NCBI RefSeq assembly: GCF_900187385.1
Contig: NZ_FYEY01000001.1
Location: forward strand, 3,844,001-3,908,000
Length of the DNA: 64,000 nucleotides
Direction: 5' to 3'
Origin: Streptomyces sp. 2114.4
GTDB taxonomy: Bacteria > Actinomycetota > Actinomycetes > Streptomycetales > Streptomycetaceae
Part shown: positions 9,094 to 16,333 of the stretch, one piece after another
Position numbering within the stretch: the stretch's first letter is position 1
Layout: each line of letters begins with the position of its first letter
Translations under genes and position numbers: made by a program
The notes under the pieces: model-generated
Databases searched by the model: none
What the model saw: only the letters and a program-made list of their open reading frames with translations
What the model was told of the DNA's origin: nothing

Positions 9094-10191
9094 GTGCTGT
9101 GCGCCGCGACCGCCCTGCGCAGTGCCCGGCCGGCGGCCGCCGTCGCCGTCGGCACGCTCACCGTCACCGTGGAGACGATGTCCAGCGGTGGCCTGGGCCC
9201 GGTCCTCATCTACACCGATCTGCTCTATGCGGCCGCGCTGTACGGCGCCCCCTGGCTGTGCCGGCTGCTGCAGACCGGGAGCGTCACGGCCACCCTCGCC
9301 ACCACCGTGGTCCTCGTCCTCACCGGCGACCGCTCGGAGGGGGTGACGACCGGGGTCATCGTCGCGCTGCTGCTCATCTCCCCGGTGTGGACCGGGGTGT
9401 TGATACGCAACCACAAGGAGCGGGCGGACACCGAACGGCAGCGTGCCGCGCAGATCAACCGGCTGGCGGAGCTGGACCGCAAGACCGTGCTGCAGACCGA
9501 GCGCACCCGGATGGCCCGTGAGCTGCACGATCTGGTGGCCAACCACCTCAGCGCCATCGCCATCCACTCCAGCGCCGTGCTCTCGCTGGCCGGGCCGAAG
9601 GGGGAGAAGGACGGCGCCGCCGAGGAGGGCGCCGAGGAGGATCCGGTGCTGCGGGCGCTCGCGGTGATCCGCGAGAACAGTGTGCAGGGGCTGGCCGAAA
9701 TGCGGCGGATGGTGGTGTTGTTGCGCTCCGACCGGGGCGTGGACGACGACTGGGACCGGCCCCAGCTCAGCGCGCTGGGGTCGCTCGTCGAACAGGCCAG
9801 GCCGGCCGCGGACGCGGCCGGCCTGGCCCTGCACACCGAGTTCCCCGAGCACTTCCCCGAAGTGTCCTCGGTGATCGAGGTGACGGCGTACCGCATCGTG
9901 CAGGAGGCACTGACCAATGTCCTCAAGCACGCCTCGGCGGGGCGGGTGCACATCCGCTGCGAGACCGGCGCCGGGCAGCTGACCCTCTCGGTCGACAGCC
10001 CGCTGACCCGCCCCGACGGCCGGGTCCGGCCGCGCCCCGTGGCGCAGTTGACCACCGGAGCGGGCGCCGGCCTCACCGGCATGTCCGAACGGGCCGCACT
10101 GGTCGGCGGCATCTTCGACGCGGGACCCGACCGCACCGCCCCCGAACGCTGGCGGGTGCGGGCCGTGCTCCCGCTGACACAGAACTCCTAG
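9094..10191 (+). CDS. NarL-family sensor histidine kinase (N-terminus probably frameshifted)
   Basis: Membrane sensor kinase with hydrophobic helices, then a HisKA_3 dimerisation box ARELHDLVANHLSAIA (phospho-acceptor His) and a HATPase domain ending in GAGLTGMSERAALVGG. The intact frame starts at GTG 9094 and lacks the first helix. The frame from GTG 8924 encodes that missing part (basic start, then VGFFAGCLILYVVGG) and runs into this one at a C run near 9063-9066, with a one-base shift. The original gene was probably 8924-10191. It pairs with the response regulator 13 bases downstream. Confidence 0.82.
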   Translation: MLCAATALRSARPAAAVAVGTLTVTVETMSSGGLGPVLIYTDLLYAAALYGAPWLCRLLQTGSVTATLATTVVLVLTGDRSEGVTTGVIVALLLISPVWTGVLIRNHKERADTERQRAAQINRLAELDRKTVLQTERTRMARELHDLVANHLSAIAIHSSAVLSLAGPKGEKDGAAEEGAEEDPVLRALAVIRENSVQGLAEMRRMVVLLRSDRGVDDDWDRPQLSALGSLVEQARPAADAAGLALHTEFPEHFPEVSSVIEVTAYRIVQEALTNVLKHASAGRVHIRCETGAGQLTLSVDSPLTRPDGRVRPRPVAQLTTGAGAGLTGMSERAALVGGIFDAGPDRTAPERWRVRAVLPLTQNS

Positions 10192-10204
10192 CGGACGAGA
10201 AAAG

Positions 10205-11035
10205 GTGGAACAGCCAGTGGAGCAGGCGACGGAGGAGTCGGTGGAGGGGTTAGTGGAGGGGCTGGTGAACGGGCCGGCGGAGGAGTCAGCGGCGGACGGA
10301 CGGAGGGGCGGGCCGGCGGGTGCGCCGGACCATTCCCCGGCGGACGGGCCCGAGGACATACGGCCCGAGGGCATACGGGTGCTGGTGGCCGATGACCAGG
10401 CCGCGGTGCGCTCGGGACTGGTGCTGGTGCTCCAGACCGACCCGGGCATCACGGTGGTCGGCGAGGCCGGCGACGGGGCTGCGGCGGTCCGGATGGCCGC
10501 CGAACTACGGCCCGATGTGGTCCTGATGGACGTACAGATGCCGCAGCTCAACGGGGTCGCCGCCACCCGCAGGATCGTGGAGCGCGGGCTGGCCGAGGTG
10601 CTGGTGCTGACCACCTTCGACCTCAACGAGTACATCTTCGGGGCGCTACGGGCCGGCGCCGGCGGCTTCATCCTCAAGAACGCGGAGCCGGCCGTACTGG
10701 TCAGCGCGGTACGCGAGGTGGCACACGGGGACGGCTTCCTCACCCCGGCCATCGCCCGACGGCTGATCACCGAGTTCGCCGGCCGCCCGCCGGTGGCCGG
10801 CCCCACCCTCCCTGCAGGCGCCGCACAGGCCCTCGACACCCTCACCAAACGGGAGTTGGAGGTGCTGGCCTGCATCGCCCGCGGCCTGGCCAACAGCGCC
10901 ATCGCCGAAACCCTCCACCTCGCGGAGGGCACCGTGAAAACCCACACCAGCCGCATCCTGTCAAAACTCAACCTGCGCAGCCGCGTCCAGGCCGCGATCC
11001 TGGCCCAACAGCACGGGATCGCCTTGCGGGGGTGA
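10205..11035 (+). CDS. NarL/LuxR-type response regulator
   Basis: DNA-binding response regulator of 276 residues, paired with the kinase just upstream. The receiver domain begins near residue 58 (IRVLVADDQAAVRSGL) with the phospho-acceptor Asp in VVLMDVQMP. The LuxR-type helix-turn-helix is at the C-terminus (LTKRELEVLACIARGLANSA, then EGTVKTHTSRIL). The first 57 residues are an unusual acidic Glu/Gly/Pro-rich extension with VEGLVEGLV repeats. Translation could instead start near 10360, but GTG 10205 fits the spacing after the kinase. Confidence 0.9.
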   Translation: MEQPVEQATEESVEGLVEGLVNGPAEESAADGRRGGPAGAPDHSPADGPEDIRPEGIRVLVADDQAAVRSGLVLVLQTDPGITVVGEAGDGAAAVRMAAELRPDVVLMDVQMPQLNGVAATRRIVERGLAEVLVLTTFDLNEYIFGALRAGAGGFILKNAEPAVLVSAVREVAHGDGFLTPAIARRLITEFAGRPPVAGPTLPAGAAQALDTLTKRELEVLACIARGLANSAIAETLHLAEGTVKTHTSRILSKLNLRSRVQAAILAQQHGIALRG

Positions 11036-11140
11036 GGTGCGAGGCCGGGCGGGGTGGCCCCCGGCCCCTTTCCCGGCCTACATCACGTGCGTCGCACTGC
11101 CCGTCGGCTGCTCGGGGCCTGCGTAGCTCCGGTACCTGCT

Positions 11141-11521
11141 TCACGCGCCCGGATCATCCGAACACCTCCGCCGGCAGCGTCGGAAGCTGTCGGCCACCAC
11201 CGTCATCCGGAGCGCCGTCCGTCCCGGGTCGCCATCGTCCCGCGCGGGCACCCGCGCCCCCCTGCTCTCAGCCACCCGATGCACACGGGTGAGCGCCGCG
11301 GTCAATTCGACGGCCAGCAGGTGAAGTTCTCCGGGTGTCCACATCTGGGCGGCAAGGACGCGGCACGCTTCCTCAATGAGTTCGGCGGCCTCGTCGAGCT
11401 GCGCATCCTCCATCTCGTCGGCGAGACGGGACACGTACCCGGTCCCGTCACCTGCGAGGAAGCACGGCTTCCCGTCCGGGCTCAGCCATGGCAGGAGACG
11501 CACGGTGTCCTCGGGACCCAT
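11141..11521 (-). CDS. Small conserved Streptomyces protein, function unknown
   Basis: A 126-residue soluble acidic helical protein, starting MGPEDTVRLLPWLSPDGKPC and rich in Glu/Asp/Leu (RLADEMEDAQLDEAAELIEE), with a basic Arg/Cys tail. Its ATG at 11521 overlaps the stop of a 28-codon ORF (TGATG), so the two are probably translationally coupled. The pair diverges from the XRE regulator at 11869. I recall similar proteins beside regulators in streptomycetes but cannot assign a role. Confidence 0.6.
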   Translation of the reverse strand: MGPEDTVRLLPWLSPDGKPCFLAGDGTGYVSRLADEMEDAQLDEAAELIEEACRVLAAQMWTPGELHLLAVELTAALTRVHRVAESRGARVPARDDGDPGRTALRMTVVADSFRRCRRRCSDDPGA

Positions 11522-11607
11522 CAGCCCACCCCCTGTCCACCGTGGCACCGGCACGGCAATAACCGCCGCAGCAGCGGTTCAAAAGTCCTGGCGATACGCT
11601 TCGCCAT
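11521..11607 (-). CDS. 28-residue basic peptide coupled to the downstream gene
   Basis: Short ORF of 28 codons starting MAKRIARTFEPLLRRLLP, with a strong GGGAGG ribosome site nine bases before the ATG at 11607. It is amphipathic and strongly basic, with a CRCHG motif near the end. Its TGA is shared with the ATG of the next gene. The excellent ribosome site and overlap argue that it is translated, either as a peptide or as a coupling leader. Confidence 0.5.
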   Translation of the reverse strand: MAKRIARTFEPLLRRLLPCRCHGGQGVG

Positions 11608-11868
11608 GTCGTCAACCTCCCAGGGGTTGGTGGCCACGCCCCCGGACCGTTCACCCGGTCGCGGGGGTCGCTCGTGGTGTTTGCGCGGTGGTCTTTGATC
11701 GTTTGCCGTGTTGCCGTGGCGCCCCACCAGTTCAGCGCCTCGAAGGCATCCGTGGGCGATTGGCGACCGGACGTTCAGGCGGACGTTTTCACGGACGGTG
11801 CCCGGTCTGAGTCGTTACGGTGAACAGAGAATCCGCACGCACAAGGGGTCCGGCATGGTGGGAGAAAC

Positions 11869-13131
11869 GTGAACAGGCTCGCCTGGTTGCGTAAGGAAGC
11901 CGGTTACACGCAAGAGGCCTTCGTGGCTGCGTTCGCCCGCGAGGCCGCACGTCTGGGGATCGACTCTTCGGTGAGTGTCCGCCAGCTTCGACGGTGGGAG
12001 AACGAGTCGCCACCACCGCTACCGCACCCGGGCCAACAGGTGGTACTGGAAACAGTGTTCGGCCTCCCACTGAGCGAGATGGGGTTCGCGGTACCCGTGC
12101 ACAGACACGCCACTGTCCAGCGGATCGGTAACGATGGAGACGTGAAACGTCGAGCTTTCGTCGCTGGCACGGGGGCGCTCGCGGCAGCGGCCGTTCTCCC
12201 TGAGCGGCACTGTCCGCATATAGGCGCAAGTGACGTAGCGGCCTTTCGCGCCCGCCTGGCCGACCTGTACACGGTTGATCACGGATCCGGCGGAATCCCT
12301 GCCAAGGCTCGCGCAAAACAACTCGAACAGCACTTAACCCGGACGCTGAAGGAGTCCGTGTGTACAGCCAAGACCGGCCGTGCTCTCCAGGCGATGTTGT
12401 CCGAGCTGCACAGCAACCAAGCGTGGTACGGCTACGGCGGCGGACCCGTCGACGAGGCACGCACGGCTGCCATGGAAGCTCTCACCGCAGCCCAGCTCAT
12501 CGACGACGCGATGTTGCAGATTTCGGCTCTTGAAACGCTCGTACTGACCGACATCAAGGCAGACCGGGCATGGGAAGCCGCTTCTGCGGTCGAGGCCGCG
12601 TACGGTCTGGCCGGCAGGGCCGGCGCCGGGCCCACCGTTCACCTCGTGATTGCGCTCCGCGAAGCCAATGTCGCCACGCATGTCGGGGATACGGTCGCGG
12701 CCCGCCGCGCGCTCAGCCGCGCACTCTCGTACCAGAGCCGCGATGAGGACAGCAGTGAGGTTCCCCCTTGGGCGCGCTTCGCCGGCCCCGTGGAAATCGA
12801 CTACGCCACGGCGGAGATGTACGCGAGGGCGGGGAAGCCCCGGGGCGCCGTGTCGTTCTTGCGCGCTGCAGTGGACGGTCTCGGAGGCGGCTACGCCCGG
12901 AACACCGCGTGGTACAGGTCCAAGCTGGCCTGCGCGCTTCTCGACGCGGGGGAGGCGGAGGAGGCATGCGCCGAGATGGCAGGTGTACTCGACTCGTACG
13001 GAGAGATCTCCTCCAGCCGCCTCACCCACCGCCTCCGGGCGTTTCAGAAGACCATCAATGCCCTCGGCACCACGGCGGTCCGCGACACCTCGGACCGGAT
13101 CCACGACGCTTTGCGAGGAGGCTGCGCATGA
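11869..13131 (+). CDS. XRE-family helix-turn-helix regulator with TPR-like C-terminal region
   Basis: Cytoplasmic regulator of 420 residues. The N-terminal helix-turn-helix reads LAWLRKEAGYTQEAFVAAFA with the recognition part VSVRQLRRWENESPPP. A VKRRAFVAGTGALAAAAVLP segment near residue 95 resembles the short hydrophobic insert seen in this Streptomyces group. The rest is Ala-rich helical repeats of TPR type. The GTG start at 11869 has GGGAGA upstream. It overlaps the following acetyltransferase by ATGA, so they form an operon. The ligand is unknown. Confidence 0.8.
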   Translation: MNRLAWLRKEAGYTQEAFVAAFAREAARLGIDSSVSVRQLRRWENESPPPLPHPGQQVVLETVFGLPLSEMGFAVPVHRHATVQRIGNDGDVKRRAFVAGTGALAAAAVLPERHCPHIGASDVAAFRARLADLYTVDHGSGGIPAKARAKQLEQHLTRTLKESVCTAKTGRALQAMLSELHSNQAWYGYGGGPVDEARTAAMEALTAAQLIDDAMLQISALETLVLTDIKADRAWEAASAVEAAYGLAGRAGAGPTVHLVIALREANVATHVGDTVAARRALSRALSYQSRDEDSSEVPPWARFAGPVEIDYATAEMYARAGKPRGAVSFLRAAVDGLGGGYARNTAWYRSKLACALLDAGEAEEACAEMAGVLDSYGEISSSRLTHRLRAFQKTINALGTTAVRDTSDRIHDALRGGCA

Positions 13132-13682
13132 CCAGGCAGGAGACGATCGGTGTCGAGCTTTTGGACGGCCCGGCCGCCGCGCGGTCCGAGCCCGCATTCC
13201 GGCTCGTCTACGCCGAGGTGTTTGCCGGGGAACCGTACGAGGAAACCCCGGAATCGATAGCGGCGGCCTTCCGTCGTTTCCGCTCTCAAGTCCGCAAATC
13301 CACCTTTCGCAGCGCCCTGGCCCGTACCACCGACGGTGAACCGGTGGGCATCGCCTACGGGTATCCGCTCAGCCCCACGACCGGCTGGTGGGATCACCTG
13401 ATCACGCCGGTTCCGGCCGACTTCCGGCGAGAGGACGGGCAACGTACGTTCGGGTTGATGGAGTTCGCAGTACGGGCTTCCTGGCGACGGCTCGGGGTCG
13501 GTCGGCGGCTGCACGAGGTGATCCTCGGAGGGGGCGACGAAGAACGCGTACTGCTCAATGCGCTGCCGGACGCCGAAGCAGCTCAGTCGGCCTACCGGTC
13601 GTGGGGGTACCGCAAGGTGGGTGAGGCGCGCCCGTGGGAAGGCGCGGCTCTCCATGACGTGCTGCTGCTCGACCTCCGGTGA
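13128..13682 (+). CDS. GNAT-family N-acetyltransferase
   Basis: A 184-residue acetyl-CoA-dependent N-acetyltransferase. The acetyl-CoA loop reads EFAVRASWRRLGVGRRLHE (R/Q-x-x-G-x-G/A) near residue 120, followed by LLNALPDAEAAQSAYRSWGYRKVGE, a typical GNAT C-terminal strand-helix-strand. The ATG overlaps the stop of the XRE regulator, so its expression probably follows that gene. The substrate cannot be deduced. Confidence 0.85.
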   Translation: MTRQETIGVELLDGPAAARSEPAFRLVYAEVFAGEPYEETPESIAAAFRRFRSQVRKSTFRSALARTTDGEPVGIAYGYPLSPTTGWWDHLITPVPADFRREDGQRTFGLMEFAVRASWRRLGVGRRLHEVILGGGDEERVLLNALPDAEAAQSAYRSWGYRKVGEARPWEGAALHDVLLLDLR

Positions 13683-13778
13683 GAACCGGCGAGCGCCTGT
13701 GAGAGAGGGCGGGAGCACTTGCTCGACGCTTGCGGCTCCGCCCGCCCCCGGTCTTTTGGGACAGTTGCTTCGCCGCTC

Positions 13779-15695
13779 TCACTCGCCGTCGGCGTCGGCG
13801 AGCAGGCCGCGGGCGATCGCGTCGTTCTGGCGGAAGTAGACGGCGTTGGTGTGCGGGCGGGGGAACTGGGCCGGTCCGGCGATGGTCCGGTCGCGGTGCA
13901 CGGCGCCGGTCGAGTCGACGGGGTGCAGGTCAGCGCCGGACAGCCGCAGCATGCCGGCCGCGCCGTCCTCGGCTGGCTCCTGGACCAGTTCGCCGCGGGA
14001 AAGCAGGGCGCGCAGCAGAGGATCGGTCACACGGTCGGGCTCGGGCGCCGCCAGCCGGGCGTCGAGGAGGATGTCCGCCTCGTACACGGTGCCGGGGAGG
14101 GCGGGGCTGGTCGCGCGGAAGACGGCGCGGCGCGGGGCACTGCCCACGGCCCCTTCTCCGGGCACGGCCCGGTGTCCCTGCGCGCCCCCGTCTCCGGGCA
14201 CGGCCCCGTCGCCAGGCAGGGCCCCGTCGCCAGGCACGGTCGCCACCCGCATCCCGGGGCCCACGAATGTCAGCACGCCCGCCTCGGCCAGCGCCAGCAG
14301 TTGCTCGGCGCGCAGGGGCGGCGGGCCCGAGCTCAGGTAGGTGCCGAGCGCGAAGTGGCGTAGCGCGTCCGACAGTTGGGCGGCGGCCAGCTCGCCGGAG
14401 CGCCACAGCTCCTCGATGACCGCACCGGACCGCTGCAAGCCGTCGACCAGGGCGGCGGCGAGACCGCTCGCGGGGCCCGTGCGGCGGCGCAGTTCCTCGG
14501 CGAGCAGACCGTGCAGCCGGCGCTGGAGGTCGTTGGCGCCGGCGAACCGCAGCCCGGCCAGCGGATCGGCCAGCCGGTCCAGGTCGAGGCGGTCGGCGGG
14601 GTCGGGCACCGCCTCGCGGGCGAGTTTGGCCAGCCGGTCGGCGTCGGGGTGCAGCAGGGCGTACTGGGCGTCGAAATCCGGCCAGCTCATGCGCGTACGG
14701 GCGGGCTGCCCGGCGAAGAGCGCACGGTAGTGGCACCAGCCCAGTTCGGCCACCACCAGGGGCCACACGTCGCCGCCGAAGGAGGCACCGGGCCGGGACA
14801 GCACGGCCCGGCAGGCGTCGACGGTGGCGAAGCGCGGGGCGGCGGGGGCCACCGAAGGGGCGGCCGGTGGCGCATACGCCGGTTTGGGCGGCAGGGGGAC
14901 GCCACGCCGGGAGCCCGCGTACAGCCGGGGCTCGCGGCCGGACGGCAGATAGCGCAGCGGGCCGCCGGGGGCGGGGCGGACGAAGCGGCCGCCGCGGCCC
15001 TCCGTCAGCAGCGCCAGGCAGTCGATGAAGACCAGGCCCAGGCCGCGGACCAGGACCCGCGCGCCGGGCGGGACGGCCGCCAGCGCGTCCGGATCGGCGG
15101 GCCCGGGGCCGATCCGGGTCAGGCCGTCCGGTGCGGGGGCGGCGAGGGTGTCCGTATGGCCCTGGGCGAACACCACCCGGTCGGCGAGGAAGGGCGGTTG
15201 GCCGGAGTCGAGGATCACCTGCTGGCGGCCCCGCCCGCCCGGTACCGCCCCGGCGGGCGTGCGCCGCAGATCGACCACTCGCGCCCGGTGGACGAAGAGC
15301 CGCACCGAGGCGGGCCGCTCGCGGGTGACGGTCTCGAAGAAGTGCCGCAGATAGCGGCCCTGGTCGCGGCGGGCGGCGTAGGCGCCGTCGTGCAGCGGGG
15401 CGTCGAGCCAGCCGGCGGTGGTGGGGCCGGGGCGCGGCGGCCCTGCGCACGCCACGCTCTCGTCGGGGTACATCGTGACCTGCTCGGCGGCGGAGTTCAT
15501 CCACAGCAGACCGGACTGGTCGGTGCGCCAGGTACGGCCCGCGCCGGGTGGGTACGGGTCGACGATGTGCAGGTCCAGGGGCCGGTCGCCGTACAGGGCG
15601 GGGACGTTGGCGAGGATCCGCTCGACGATCGAGGCGCCGCGCGGGCCGCAGCCGATGAGGCACAGGGAGCGGGCCGGGCCCACCTGGTCGTTCAC
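13779..15695 (-). CDS. FAD/NAD(P)-binding oxidoreductase of the lanthipeptide operon
   Basis: A 638-residue flavoprotein-like enzyme of the FAD-NAD(P)-binding family (NAD_binding_9 type). The N-terminal dinucleotide motif is CLIGCGPRGASIVERIL, and a second nucleotide-binding-like region is ARVLVRGLGLVFIDCLALL. I prefer GTG 15695 with GGAGG upstream; a TTG five codons earlier is possible. A PGDGA-type repeat near residue 500 is a low-complexity insert. It is the last gene of the operon with LanKC and the precursors and the only visible flavoenzyme there, so it is a candidate for oxidative tailoring, for example of the C-terminal Cys. The reaction is inferred from context only. Confidence 0.8.
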   Translation of the reverse strand: MNDQVGPARSLCLIGCGPRGASIVERILANVPALYGDRPLDLHIVDPYPPGAGRTWRTDQSGLLWMNSAAEQVTMYPDESVACAGPPRPGPTTAGWLDAPLHDGAYAARRDQGRYLRHFFETVTRERPASVRLFVHRARVVDLRRTPAGAVPGGRGRQQVILDSGQPPFLADRVVFAQGHTDTLAAPAPDGLTRIGPGPADPDALAAVPPGARVLVRGLGLVFIDCLALLTEGRGGRFVRPAPGGPLRYLPSGREPRLYAGSRRGVPLPPKPAYAPPAAPSVAPAAPRFATVDACRAVLSRPGASFGGDVWPLVVAELGWCHYRALFAGQPARTRMSWPDFDAQYALLHPDADRLAKLAREAVPDPADRLDLDRLADPLAGLRFAGANDLQRRLHGLLAEELRRRTGPASGLAAALVDGLQRSGAVIEELWRSGELAAAQLSDALRHFALGTYLSSGPPPLRAEQLLALAEAGVLTFVGPGMRVATVPGDGALPGDGAVPGDGGAQGHRAVPGEGAVGSAPRRAVFRATSPALPGTVYEADILLDARLAAPEPDRVTDPLLRALLSRGELVQEPAEDGAAGMLRLSGADLHPVDSTGAVHRDRTIAGPAQFPRPHTNAVYFRQNDAIARGLLADADGE

Positions 15696-15780
15696 CTGGC
15701 CTCCGTCCAACGGCCTTGTTCAGGGGGAGTGGTGGTGCGGGAGCGCTGTGACACCCGGGATGACCGTGAAGTGCCGACGC

Positions 15781-15814
15781 CCGTCACGCACAGGGGCCCG
15801 TCACGCACAGGGGC
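15781..15814. repeat. Two tandem copies of a 17-bp unit
   Basis: CCCGTCACGCACAGGGG occurs twice back to back (15781-15797, 15798-15814), directly beside the hairpin that follows the precursor genes. Confidence 0.85.
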
Positions 15815-15850
15815 CCGGCGGCCCGTGCCGTAGCAGGGGGCCGCCGGGCG
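15814..15850 (-). terminator. 12-bp hairpin between the precursor genes and the FAD gene
   Basis: Arms 15814-15825 and 15839-15850 pair perfectly with a 13-base loop, five bases after the stop of the last precursor in the direction of transcription. Such partial terminators after RiPP precursor genes keep precursor mRNA in excess over downstream enzymes. That role is inferred here. Confidence 0.65.
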
Positions 15851-15855
15851 CCGTG

Positions 15856-15942
15856 TCAGCAGCCGCCGCTGATCGTGGAGCCGAGGGCCTGGGCGTCACG
15901 CTCGCCCGGCACCTCCAGGCCCTGAAGGTCCATGATGGTCAT
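15856..15942 (-). CDS. Class III lanthipeptide precursor, third copy in transcription order
   Basis: 28-codon gene, too short for ordinary gene callers. The ATG at 15942 has GGGAGG upstream. The leader contains IMDLQGLE, matching the L-x-x-L-Q-type recognition motif of class III leaders. The last eight residues are GSTISGGC: Ser22, Ser25 and Cys28 give the S-x2-S-x2-C spacing needed for a labionin or avionin ring. The protein is identical to the copies at 16033 and 16247; the DNA differs at synonymous positions (GCC for Ala, ACG for Thr). It is the substrate of the LanKC encoded upstream. Confidence 0.93.
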   Translation of the reverse strand: MTIMDLQGLEVPGERDAQALGSTISGGC

Positions 15943-16032
15943 CTCGACACCTCCCTTCCGTGGATCGGTGGACATGTGTACGGTGAGATACACGGCGCGT
16001 GGTGGAGTACCCACACCGTGTGGTCGGCTGTG

Positions 16033-16119
16033 TCAGCAGCCGCCGCTGATGGTGGAGCCGAGCGCCTGGGCGTCACGCTCGCCCGGCACCTCCAGGCCCT
16101 GAAGGTCCATGATGGTCAT
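16033..16119 (-). CDS. Class III lanthipeptide precursor, second copy
   Basis: 28-codon gene encoding the same peptide as its neighbours: leader with DLQGLE, then core GSTISGGC ending in Cys. The ATG is at 16119, preceded by GGGAGGAGG. Gaps of about 90-130 bases on either side contain no gene. Conservation of all 28 residues while wobble bases vary shows selection on the peptide, so this is a coding repeat and not a recent DNA duplication alone. Confidence 0.93.
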   Translation of the reverse strand: MTIMDLQGLEVPGERDAQALGSTISGGC

Positions 16120-16246
16120 CTACGACACCTCCTCCCGGGGACTCGTCGTGGTGCGGAAACACGGTGGTGACGTACCAGGTGCCGTTGCGGGACACCTGGA
16201 GCCGGAGGACCGTGCATGACAGGCGCACGGTCCACCCGGCGACGCG

Positions 16247-16333
16247 TCAGCAGCCGCCGCTGATGGTCGAGCCGAGCGCCTGGGCGTCACGCTCGCCCGG
16301 CACCTCCAGGCCCTGAAGGTCCATGATGGTCAT
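16247..16333 (-). CDS. Class III lanthipeptide precursor, first copy, overlapping lanKC
   Basis: 28-codon gene, first of the three in transcription order. Its ATG at 16333 lies inside the 3' end of the synthetase gene (stop at 16287), in another frame, with GGGAGG upstream; the overlap of 47 bases suggests translational coupling. The product is identical to the other two copies: leader DLQGLE, core GSTISGGC with Ser22/Ser25/Cys28. Expected modification is dehydration of the serines by LanKC, then cyclisation through the Cys. Confidence 0.93.
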   Translation of the reverse strand: MTIMDLQGLEVPGERDAQALGSTISGGC

